Shown here piece after piece: positions 1 through 6,080 of a stretch of DNA of 6,947 nt. The DNA is from Atopobium sp. UBA2090. Lineage in GTDB: Bacteria; Actinomycetota; Coriobacteriia; Coriobacteriales; Atopobiaceae. The notes under the pieces are model-generated. The model ran no database searches and was not told where the DNA came from. It saw nothing but the letters and a program-made list of their open reading frames with translations. Position 1 is the first letter of the stretch. Every line of letters begins with the position of its first letter. The stretch covers positions 1 to 6,947 of the forward strand of contig DCZG01000028.1 of assembly GCA_002331575.1 (NCBI GenBank), given 5' to 3'. Position numbers and translations under genes: made by a program.

Positions 1-642
1 GGGCCCAACGGCGCGGGCAAGTCCACGCTCGGCCACGTGATCATGGGCGACCCCGCCTACAAGGTCACCTCGGGCACCATCGCCTTCGACGGCCAGGACA
101 TCACGTCCTTCTCCGCCGACAAGCGCTCGCTCGCGGGCATCTTCCTCTCCTACCAGGCGCCCGTCGAGGTCCCCGGCGTGCCGCTCTACTCGTTCCTGCG
201 CACCATCAGCCAGATGCGCCCCGAGCTCAAGACCACGGCCCGCAAGTTCCGCCAGCGCGTCGGTCAGATCGCCGACCAGCTCGACCTCGACCAGAGCTTC
301 CTCATGCGCGAGCTCAACGTGGGCTTCTCGGGCGGCGAGAAGAAGAAGATCGAGATGCTCCAGCTCCTGCTCCTCCAGCCCAAGCTCGCCATCCTCGACG
401 AGACCGACTCCGGGCTCGACGTCGACGCGCTCACCGTCGTCTCGAAGGGCATCGAGGCCTACCGCGACTCCTGCGGCGGCGCGCTGCTCGTGATCACGCA
501 CAACACGCGCATCCTCGAGCGCCTCTCCGTCGACCGCACGCACGTCATGGTCAAGGGCCACATGGTGGCCGAGGGCCCCGCATCGCTCATCGACGACATC
601 GACCGGAACGGCTTCGAGCGCTTCGAGGGTGATGCCGAGTGA
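1..642 (+). CDS. sufC: SufC, Fe-S cluster assembly ATPase (5' end cut by window)
   Basis: SufC is the cytosolic ABC-type ATPase of the SufBCD scaffold complex; its ATP hydrolysis drives the shape change in SufB-SufD needed for cluster assembly. The frame is open from base 1, giving 213 visible residues. It begins inside Walker A (GPNGAGKST, bases 1-27), so roughly 30-40 N-terminal residues lie upstream, judging by the usual ~250-residue length. The Q-loop glutamine is in LSYQAP (about base 154). The signature FSGGEKKK starts near base 325, where SufC proteins carry SGGE rather than the transporter SGGQ. Walker B is LAILDETDSGLD, with the catalytic Asp-Glu at bases 397-402. The H-loop histidine is in ITHN (base 499). 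There is no membrane segment, as expected for a non-transport ABC ATPase. The TGA stop overlaps the sufB start by 4 nt. The ETDSGLD stretch is diagnostic of SufC, so the identification is secure. Confidence 0.97.
   Translation, partial: GPNGAGKSTLGHVIMGDPAYKVTSGTIAFDGQDITSFSADKRSLAGIFLSYQAPVEVPGVPLYSFLRTISQMRPELKTTARKFRQRVGQIADQLDLDQSFLMRELNVGFSGGEKKKIEMLQLLLLQPKLAILDETDSGLDVDALTVVSKGIEAYRDSCGGALLVITHNTRILERLSVDRTHVMVKGHMVAEGPASLIDDIDRNGFERFEGDAE
625..631 (+). promoter_or_regulatory. Ribosome binding site for sufB
   Basis: A purine-rich GAGGGTG lies 7 nt before the GTG at 639, inside the end of sufC. It supports the GTG start of sufB. The only nearby ATG (632) is in another frame. The GTGA start/stop overlap suggests that ribosomes finishing sufC re-initiate on sufB. 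Confidence 0.6.
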
Positions 643-2054
643 GCGGGGGACGCACCAAGGTCGCGGACGTCGACCGCTCCCTCTACGACTTCACCAAGTC
701 TGAGGAGGGCTACGAGCGCTACGAGGACGGCCTGACGCCTGACATCGTACGCTCCATCTCGGCCAAGAAGGAAGAGCCCGAGTGGATGCTCGAGATGCGC
801 CTGCGCGCCCTCGACCTCTACCACGGACGCGACATGGCCACCAACTGGGGACCGAGCATCGCCGGCCTCGACCTCGATCACATCTCGACATACGTCTCGC
901 CCAAGACCAAGCAGGCGAAGGACTGGAACGACGTCCCCAAAGACATCAAGGACACCTTCGAGCGCCTCGGCATCCCCGAGGCCGAGCGCGAGAGCCTCGC
1001 AGGCGTCGGCGCACAGTACGACTCCGAGATCGTGTACCACAACATGCGCGAGGAGGTCGCCAAGCAGGGCGTCATCTACACGACCATCGAGGACGCGCTC
1101 CACGACCCCACCTGGGAGCCCGTCGTCCACGAGTACTTCGGCACGCTCATCCCCCCGACGGACCACAAGTTCGCGGCGCTGCACTACGCCGTGTGGAGCG
1201 GCGGATCGTTCGTGTACGTCCCCGAGGGCGTCACGCTCGACTACCCGCTGCAGAGCTACTTCCGCCTCAACGCGCAGGGAGCCGGCCAGTTCGAGCACAC
1301 GCTCATCATCGTGGAGCCCGGCGCCGACCTGCACTTCATCGAGGGCTGCTCCGCGCCCAAGTACTACGAGGCCAACCTCCACGCCGGTGCCGTCGAGCTC
1401 TTCGTGAAGGACGGCGCTCGTCTGCGCTACTCCACGATCGAGAACTGGTCCAAGAACATGTACAACCTCAACACCAAGCGCGCGACCATCGGCACCGACT
1501 CCAAGATGGAGTGGGTCTCGGGCTCCTTCGGCAGCCACGTGAGCTACCTCTACCCCACCACCATCCTCGCGGGCGACCGCGGCAGCTGCGAGTTCACCGG
1601 CATCACCTTCGCGGGCGCCACGCAGGACCTCGACACCGGCTGCAAGGTCATCTTGAACGGCGCGGACACCACCGCCTCGGTCAACACCAAGTCCATCTCC
1701 AAGGACGGCGGCGTCAACACGTTCCGCTCGTCCGTGGTCGTGGGGCGCCACGCCGACCGCGCGCGCTGCACCGTGAGCTGCCAGTCGCTCATGCTCGACA
1801 ACATCAGCCGCTCCGACACGATCCCCGCCATGGACGTGCGCAACTCCACGGCGCAGGTCGGCCACGAGGCGACCATCGGCCGCATCTCCGACGACACCGT
1901 GCTCTACCTCATGAGCCGCGGCTGCTCCGAGGCCGAGGCCCGCACGCTCGTGGTCAACGGCTTCGCCAACCCGGTCTCGAAGGAGCTCCCCATGGAGTAC
2001 GCCGTCGAGATGAACAACCTCATCAAGCTCGAGATGGAAGGGGCGATCGGCTAA
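639..2054 (+). CDS. sufB: SufB, Fe-S cluster scaffold subunit
   Basis: SufB is the main scaffold of the SufBC2D complex, where sulfide and iron are assembled into a nascent Fe-S cluster. The protein has 471 residues, close to the ~465 of Bacillus SufB. Its long middle part has the short beta-strand periodicity of the SufB/SufD right-handed beta-helix. Cys381 (in SCQSLMLD) and Glu410 (in GHEATIG) are 29 residues apart, the same spacing as E. coli Cys405 and Glu434, which are needed for cluster formation. Cys237 in IEGCSAP probably matches the E. coli beta-helix cysteine Cys254. The C-terminal stretch (RGCSEAEARTLVVNGF, then ELPMEYAVEMN) is typical of the family and binds SufC. The start is GTG with a good ribosome site; the gene overlaps sufC by 4 nt and sufD by 1 nt. 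Unlike several mycobacterial SufB proteins, it carries no intein. Residue matches to E. coli are from memory. Confidence 0.97.
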   Translation: MSGGRTKVADVDRSLYDFTKSEEGYERYEDGLTPDIVRSISAKKEEPEWMLEMRLRALDLYHGRDMATNWGPSIAGLDLDHISTYVSPKTKQAKDWNDVPKDIKDTFERLGIPEAERESLAGVGAQYDSEIVYHNMREEVAKQGVIYTTIEDALHDPTWEPVVHEYFGTLIPPTDHKFAALHYAVWSGGSFVYVPEGVTLDYPLQSYFRLNAQGAGQFEHTLIIVEPGADLHFIEGCSAPKYYEANLHAGAVELFVKDGARLRYSTIENWSKNMYNLNTKRATIGTDSKMEWVSGSFGSHVSYLYPTTILAGDRGSCEFTGITFAGATQDLDTGCKVILNGADTTASVNTKSISKDGGVNTFRSSVVVGRHADRARCTVSCQSLMLDNISRSDTIPAMDVRNSTAQVGHEATIGRISDDTVLYLMSRGCSEAEARTLVVNGFANPVSKELPMEYAVEMNNLIKLEMEGAIG

Positions 2055-3172
2055 TGTCCACCGAGAGCATCCAGACGCCCATGGCCGACACGGTCACCCT
2101 GGGCAGGGTCAACCAGCCGCCCGCACAGACCTGGAACCGCCTGCACGTCAACGACATCACGCTCACGGTTCCGAAGATCTCCCGCAAGGGCGACGTCTAC
2201 TTCGCGCTTCCGCAGCTCTTTTCCAAGGTCGAGACGGGTATGGGCGAGAAGGTCACCGCATGGGTCACCTCGCAGGCGGCGGACGCCCGCTACGTGGAGG
2301 TTCCCGCGCACACCGTGCGCGAGGAGCCCGTCGTGATCGCGGTCGACGCCGACAAGGGCGAGGTCGTCGACACCGGCGTCATGGTCCGCGAGGGCGCGAC
2401 GGCCACCATCGTCGTCGCCGTCACCGGGACGAGCGACAAGCCATCGACCTCGGCCTCCCTCCTGCGCGTGATCGCCGAGTCCGGCGCGCACGTCTCGGTC
2501 ATCGAGGTCATCGGAGCGACCGACGCCCAGCAGCACCTGGAGAGCGTCGGCATCCACGCCGACGACGACGCCCGCATCGACGTGCGCCAGTACGCCCTCG
2601 GCGGTGGCACGGTCGCCGTCGGCTTTGCCGCGGACCTCGCCGGAAGGCGTGCCAGAGTCGACCTCAACACGCGCTACCTCGCCTCCGGTCACGAGACGCT
2701 CGACATCAACCACGTCGTCCGCCAGCGCGGCCGCGACACCCGCGCCCAGATCAGCGAGTCCGGTGTGCTCGACGGGTCGGCCAAGAAGAGCCTCCGCGCC
2801 ACGATCGACCTCATCCACGGCGGACGCGGCTCCAAGGGCAGCGAGGCCGAGACCGTGCTCGTGATCGGCGACAACGTGGTCAACAAGACCATGCCCGTCA
2901 TCCTCTGCGATGAGGACGACGTCGCCGGCAACCATGGCGCGACCATCGGCTCGGTCTCCCCCGAGCAGATCGCCTACCTCGAGGACCGCGGGCTCTCCCG
3001 CCGCGAGGCCGAGCAGCTCTTCGTCCGCGCGCTCTTCGAAGACGCCATCATTCACTCCCCCGAGAAGCGGTCGCACGAGGCCGCCGTCCGTCGCGCCGAG
3101 GCGGTTCTCGGCGCCGACGTCGCACACGACTTCGACGAGGGCGTCTCCCCCGTCCTGGACGAGGAGGCATGA
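2054..3172 (+). CDS. sufD: SufD, Fe-S cluster scaffold subunit
   Basis: SufD is the SufB paralogue that pairs with it in SufBC2D and is implicated in iron entry and cluster formation at the SufB-SufD interface. From the ATG at 2054 the protein has 372 residues. The frame is open further upstream, but that part lies out of frame inside sufB and does not resemble SufD. A GGAAGGGG (2036-2043) 10 nt upstream and the TAATG overlap with sufB support this start. The C-terminal signature AGNHGATIG (291-299), followed by EQIAYLEDRGLSRREAE, is the SufD hallmark. His294 should match E. coli His360. The cysteine that stands two residues before it in E. coli (Cys358) is Gly292 here. The central part (about 100-280) shows beta-helix-like alternation, and the N-terminal 50 residues are less conserved. 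The protein is shorter than E. coli SufD (~420), as in many Gram-positives. Confidence 0.95.
   Translation: MSTESIQTPMADTVTLGRVNQPPAQTWNRLHVNDITLTVPKISRKGDVYFALPQLFSKVETGMGEKVTAWVTSQAADARYVEVPAHTVREEPVVIAVDADKGEVVDTGVMVREGATATIVVAVTGTSDKPSTSASLLRVIAESGAHVSVIEVIGATDAQQHLESVGIHADDDARIDVRQYALGGGTVAVGFAADLAGRRARVDLNTRYLASGHETLDINHVVRQRGRDTRAQISESGVLDGSAKKSLRATIDLIHGGRGSKGSEAETVLVIGDNVVNKTMPVILCDEDDVAGNHGATIGSVSPEQIAYLEDRGLSRREAEQLFVRALFEDAIIHSPEKRSHEAAVRRAEAVLGADVAHDFDEGVSPVLDEEA
3161..3167 (+). promoter_or_regulatory. Ribosome binding site deciding the sufS start
   Basis: GAGGAGG is a near-perfect Shine-Dalgarno sequence at the end of sufD. It lies 7 nt before the ATG at 3175 but only 1 nt before the in-frame ATG at 3169. 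The spacing therefore favours 3175, even though 3169 would give the ATGA overlap common in coupled genes. Confidence 0.7.
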
Positions 3173-3174
3173 GC

Positions 3175-4446
3175 ATGCTCACCGATGCCGAGCTCGCGAC
3201 CATCGCCGAGAGCCCCTTCAAGGCCGACTTCCCGCTCCTGGCCGCCAACCCCGGCCTCTCCTTCCTCGACAGCGCCGCCACCGCGCAGCGCCCCGCCGCG
3301 GTGCTCGACGCCGAGAGGCGCTTCTACGAGACCATGAACGCGAACCCGCTGCGCGGCCTCTATCGCCTCTCCGTCGAGGCGACGGCCGCCATCGACGACG
3401 CCAGGGCGCACGTCGCCTCGTTCATCGGCGCCGTAAACGACGCGGGCAAGCCGCAGGGCAACCAGATCGTCTTCACGCGCAACGCGAGCGAGTCGCTCAA
3501 CCTCGTGGCGCAGACGCTCGGGCGGACCGTGGTCGGCCCCGGCGACGACGTGGTCATCTCCATCATGGAGCACCACTCGAACATCATCCCATGGCAGCAG
3601 CTCTGTCGCGAGGTAGGCGCCAACCTCGTCTACCTGCGCATGGATGACGACTACCGCATCACGCCCGACGAGGTCGCCGCCAAGATCGGCCCCCGCGCAA
3701 AGATCGTCTCGGTGACTCAGGTCTCCAACGTCCTCGGCGTCGAGAACGACGTGGCCGCCATCGGGCGCCGCGCCCATGAGATGGGCGCCTACTTCGTGGT
3801 CGACGGCGCGCAGTCCGTCCCGCACGTCCACGTGGACGTGCGCGCGATTGGCTGCGACCTCATGGCTTTCTCGGCGCACAAGCTCGGCGGTCCGATGGGC
3901 ATCGGCGTGCTGTGGGGCACCTCCGAGGTCCTCGACGCCATGCCGCCCTTTCTCACGGGCGGCGAGATGATTGACTCCGTCACCGAGACGGACGCCGTGT
4001 GGGCCCCCGTGCCGCAGAAGTTCGAGGCAGGCACGCAGGACGCGGCAGGCATCTACGCCTTTGACGCCGACCTGACCTACCTCGAATCCATCGGCATGGA
4101 GAAGGTCGAGGAGCGCGAGCGCATTCTCGCCCGCCACCTCACCGAACGTCTCGCCTCGCTCGACTTCGTCGACGTGATCGGACCCGAGGACGGGTCGCGC
4201 CACGTGGGCGCCGTCTCGTTCAACGTCCGCGGCGTCCATCCCCACGACGTCGCATCGATCCTCGACATGAACGACGTGTGCATCCGCGCCGGCCACCACT
4301 GCGCCCAGCCGCTCCTCCTCGAGCTCGGGGTGGAGAACAACGCCACCTGTCGCGCGAGCGTGGCCTTCTACAACGACAAGCAGGACATCGATCGCCTGGT
4401 CAATGCCCTCGAACAGGTTTGGCAGGTCTTCCATGGCAATAACTGA
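3175..4446 (+). CDS. sufS: SufS, group II cysteine desulfurase
   Basis: SufS is a PLP-dependent fold-type I enzyme that converts L-cysteine to L-alanine and leaves a persulfide on its active-site cysteine for transfer to SufU. The protein has 423 residues from the ATG at 3175; an in-frame ATG at 3169 would add two residues but sits too close to the GAGGAGG. Visible motifs are the PLP-stacking histidine region MEHHSNIIPW, the PLP-contacting Asp in VDGAQSVPH, the Schiff-base lysine in FSAHKLGGPMG (Lys236, bases 3880-3882), FEAGTQ at the dimer-mate phosphate site, the persulfide cysteine in RAGHHCAQP (Cys376, bases 4300-4302), and TCRASVAFYN, whose Arg binds the substrate carboxylate. The short catalytic loop around the Cys marks group II (SufS/CsdA) rather than IscS/NifS. 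The neighbouring sufU shows which acceptor it uses; no SufE is seen. The 3' end overlaps sufU by 14 nt. Confidence 0.96.
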   Translation: MLTDAELATIAESPFKADFPLLAANPGLSFLDSAATAQRPAAVLDAERRFYETMNANPLRGLYRLSVEATAAIDDARAHVASFIGAVNDAGKPQGNQIVFTRNASESLNLVAQTLGRTVVGPGDDVVISIMEHHSNIIPWQQLCREVGANLVYLRMDDDYRITPDEVAAKIGPRAKIVSVTQVSNVLGVENDVAAIGRRAHEMGAYFVVDGAQSVPHVHVDVRAIGCDLMAFSAHKLGGPMGIGVLWGTSEVLDAMPPFLTGGEMIDSVTETDAVWAPVPQKFEAGTQDAAGIYAFDADLTYLESIGMEKVEERERILARHLTERLASLDFVDVIGPEDGSRHVGAVSFNVRGVHPHDVASILDMNDVCIRAGHHCAQPLLLELGVENNATCRASVAFYNDKQDIDRLVNALEQVWQVFHGNN

Positions 4447-4879
4447 CCTCTACAACGCCGAGTTCATGGACCACGTGGCGCATCCCGACTACAAGTACGA
4501 GATGGAGGACCCCACGTGCTCGCACGAGGGCGTGAACCCGTCCTGCGGCGACGAGCTCACCTTCTCCATCCGCCTCGCGGACGACGGCACCATCGAGGAG
4601 GCGGCGTTCACGGGACACGGCTGCGCCATCAGCCAGGCCTCGGCGGACATCATGAGCGACCTCATGGTCGGCAAGACCCCCGAGGAGGCCATCTCGCTGT
4701 GCAAGCTCTTCAAGGGGATGATCACCGGCGAGGAGACCGACGAGGAGAAGCTCGGGGAGCTCGAGGACGCCACTATCCTCAAGGACATCTCCCACATGCC
4801 GGCGCGCGTGAAGTGCGCCGAGCTCGCGTGGCGCACCCTCGAGGAGATGCTCGAGGAGCGGACGAAGGACCGGGACTAG
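4433..4879 (+). CDS. sufU: SufU, zinc-dependent sulfurtransferase partner of SufS
   Basis: SufU accepts persulfide sulfur from SufS and relays it to SufBCD. It has the IscU fold, but in Gram-positives acts as an activator and transferase rather than a scaffold. The protein has 148 residues from the ATG at 4433, matching the ~147 of Bacillus SufU. An in-frame ATG at 4403 would add ten residues that do not fit the family and has no ribosome site. The four expected zinc ligands are present: Cys38 and Asp40 (NPSCGDE), Cys64 (GHGCAIS) and Cys128 (ARVKCAELAW). The roughly 20-residue insertion between the second and third cysteines that separates SufU from IscU is present, and the IscU-specific histidine before the last cysteine is absent (Lys127). 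One oddity is an additional Cys29 in DPTCSHEG, just before the first ligand. The start overlaps sufS, and only a weak AGG (4424-4426) precedes it, so translational coupling is likely. Confidence 0.95.
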   Translation: MAITDLYNAEFMDHVAHPDYKYEMEDPTCSHEGVNPSCGDELTFSIRLADDGTIEEAAFTGHGCAISQASADIMSDLMVGKTPEEAISLCKLFKGMITGEETDEEKLGELEDATILKDISHMPARVKCAELAWRTLEEMLEERTKDRD

Positions 4880-4880
4880 A

Positions 4881-4900
4881 CTCGCAGGGGTTCCTGCGGG
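4881..4900 (+). other. Hairpin in the sufU-rrf2 gap
   Basis: Bases 4881-4888 (CTCGCAGG) pair with 4893-4900 (CCTGCGGG) around a GGTT loop: eight pairs, one of them G-U. It starts one base after the sufU stop and ends just before the ribosome site of the regulator gene. No T-run follows, so it is not a classic intrinsic terminator. It could partly terminate transcription, protect the 3' end of the suf mRNA, or tune translation of the next gene. The structure is seen in the sequence; its role is inference. Confidence 0.5.
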
Positions 4901-4908
4901 AGAGGGGG
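4901..4908 (+). promoter_or_regulatory. Ribosome binding site for the Rrf2 gene
   Basis: AGAGGGGG lies 8 nt before the ATG at 4917. Another ATG at 4910 is only 1 nt away and out of frame, opening a 19-codon frame that stops at 4969. Spacing and protein similarity both favour 4917. Confidence 0.6.
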
Positions 4909-4916
4909 CATGGGCT

Positions 4917-5339
4917 ATGGCTGGAATGTTCTCCACGAAGGGGATGTACGCCCTCCGCGCGATGGCTGACCTCGCGTCGCACGACGGGTGGGTCTCGCTC
5001 GGCGACGTGTCGAAGCGCCAGAACATCTCGCGCAAGTACCTCGAGCAGGTCATCTCGCTCATGCACAAGGCGGGCTTCGTCGAGAGCCAGCGCGGCAAGG
5101 GAGGCGGCTACCGCCTCACGCGCAAGCCCGAGGAGTACAAGCTCGGCGAGCTGCTGCGCGCGGCCGAGGGCAACCTCGCACCGGTGCAGTGCCTCTCGTG
5201 CACGAACGATGACATCTGCCCGCAGATCGACACCTGCACCACCATCGGCGTCTGGCGCGACCTCGGCAAGGTGACGAGCACCTTCCTCGACAGCAGGACG
5301 CTCGCCGACCTCGTCAGGAACCCCGGGGTGGCCGAGTAG
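4917..5339 (+). CDS. Rrf2-family (IscR/SufR-like) transcriptional regulator, probable Fe-S sensor
   Basis: This is a DNA-binding dimer of the Rrf2 family, 140 residues long. The N-terminal winged helix is clear: FSTKGMYALRAMADLA opens the first helix, ISRKYLEQVISLMHKAGFV holds the recognition helix, and GKGGGYRL forms the wing (about 60-67). PEEYKLGELLRAAEG follows, as in IscR. The sensor region has Cys92, Cys95, Cys101 and Cys107. The last three keep the IscR spacing C-X5-C-X5-C, and the following VWRDL matches the WRDL of E. coli IscR. IscR's fourth ligand, His107, aligns with Ile110 here, while Cys92 is extra, so a four-cysteine or alternative site is possible. It lies 37 nt after sufU and 14 nt before fetA, which suggests that it controls suf, fetAB or both. 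It could instead sense redox or nitric oxide through a cluster, like NsrR. I give no symbol because IscR versus SufR cannot be decided here. Confidence 0.9.
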   Translation: MAGMFSTKGMYALRAMADLASHDGWVSLGDVSKRQNISRKYLEQVISLMHKAGFVESQRGKGGGYRLTRKPEEYKLGELLRAAEGNLAPVQCLSCTNDDICPQIDTCTTIGVWRDLGKVTSTFLDSRTLADLVRNPGVAE

Positions 5340-5353
5340 AAAGCCGAAAGACA

Positions 5354-6079
5354 ATGGCATCACTGTTCGAGGCACACGACCTCGTCGTCGACGTCGAGAG
5401 GAGCGAGGGCTCGCTCCGCGTGCTCGACGGCGTGTCCTTCTCCATGGAGACGGGAGAGGTGACCGACCTCGTCGGCCCGTCCGGTTCTGGCAAGTCGACG
5501 CTGCTTCTGGCCATGGCGCGTCTGCGCCCCGTGACCTCGGGCGAGCTCATGCTGCTCGGCAGGGCGGCGTCCCAGGTCGACGGCGTCGAGTGGCGACAGC
5601 AGATCGTGTACGTCCCCCAGAAGGCGACGCTCTTCCCCGGGACGGTCGAGGACAACCTCCTCGCGCCGTGGAAGCTCTCGTGCCGACGCGAGAAGACGCC
5701 GCCGACGCGCGAGCGCATGCGGCGCGACCTGGACCGCATCGGCCTTGATGACGTCGAACTCGAGCGGGACATGGCCCGGCTCTCCGGAGGCCAGGCGGCA
5801 CGAATCGCCCTGCTCCGCGCACTTCTCCTCGAGGCACCGCTCACGCTGCTCGACGAGGTCGACGCCGCGCTCGACGACGCGAGCGCGGGCATGGTCGGGG
5901 CGCTCGTCTCCGCGGAGGCTCACGAGGGACGGTCGTTCCTGCGTGTGCGTCACCGGGCACCCGACGGCTTCGCCACGCGAAGGCTCCGACTTGCCGAGGG
6001 CTCGCTCGTGGAGGTGCCGATCGCAGACGAGGTCGCGGACGTCTCGCCGAACGGCTGCGCATGCGGAGAGGGGCGCTGA
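5354..6079 (+). CDS. fetA: FetA-like ABC transporter ATP-binding protein (YbbL type)
   Basis: This is the cytosolic ATPase that powers the FetB permease encoded next. In E. coli, FetAB is reported to export iron and help against oxidative stress; plant STAR1 is a relative. The protein has 241 residues. Visible motifs are Walker A GPSGSGKST (41-49), Q-loop Gln89 in YVPQKATLFPGT, the signature LSGGQ (143-147), Walker B LTLLDEVD (Asp167-Glu168), and a probable H-loop histidine at 200 in RVRHRA. Deviations are Val in place of the usual Pro after the catalytic Glu (E. coli FetA has Ile there, from memory) and Arg residues around the H-loop, where VTHD is common. The C-terminal tail carries CAC (235-237) of unknown meaning. 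The start is ATG 14 nt after the Rrf2 stop, with only a weak GAAAG upstream, so coupling to the upstream gene is plausible. The assignment rests mainly on the FetB partner; the substrate is unproven. Confidence 0.85.
   Translation: MASLFEAHDLVVDVERSEGSLRVLDGVSFSMETGEVTDLVGPSGSGKSTLLLAMARLRPVTSGELMLLGRAASQVDGVEWRQQIVYVPQKATLFPGTVEDNLLAPWKLSCRREKTPPTRERMRRDLDRIGLDDVELERDMARLSGGQAARIALLRALLLEAPLTLLDEVDAALDDASAGMVGALVSAEAHEGRSFLRVRHRAPDGFATRRLRLAEGSLVEVPIADEVADVSPNGCACGEGR
6065..6073 (+). promoter_or_regulatory. Ribosome binding site for fetB
   Basis: GGAGAGGGG lies 7 nt before the ATG at 6081, within the last codons of fetA. It fixes the fetB start; the open frame extending further upstream lies inside fetA and is not part of the permease. 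Confidence 0.6.
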
Positions 6080-6080
6080 C

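Noticed and set aside
459..1865. Long antisense open frame (468 codons) opposite sufC and sufB
   Set aside because: It is rich in Val, Ala, Asp, Gly and Arg with no recognisable domain. It exists because GC-ending codons on the sense strand rarely make stops in this antisense register. The sense strand encodes clear SufB.
782..2053. In-frame open extension of sufD upstream through sufB
   Set aside because: The predicted extension is Arg/His/Pro-rich and unlike SufD; the ATG at 2054 has a ribosome site and the usual stop-start overlap.
639..2054. Possible intein in SufB, as in some Mycobacteria
   Set aside because: The protein is of normal length, with the beta-helix and the C-terminal Cys/Glu region uninterrupted and no splicing-type motifs.
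2051..3127. Antisense open frame (358 codons) opposite sufD
   Set aside because: It has the same shadow composition, no family resemblance and full overlap with a well-supported sufD.
3052..4434. Antisense open frame (460 codons) opposite sufS
   Set aside because: It is low-complexity His/Val/Asp/Gly-rich shadow of sufS, whose catalytic residues are all present on the + strand.
5925..6080. Possible frameshift in the 3' part of fetA, because a second frame is open and joins fetB
   Set aside because: The fetA frame continues sensibly through a His at the H-loop position and RLRLAEGSL to its own stop 1 nt before fetB; the other frame does not look like an ABC ATPase end.
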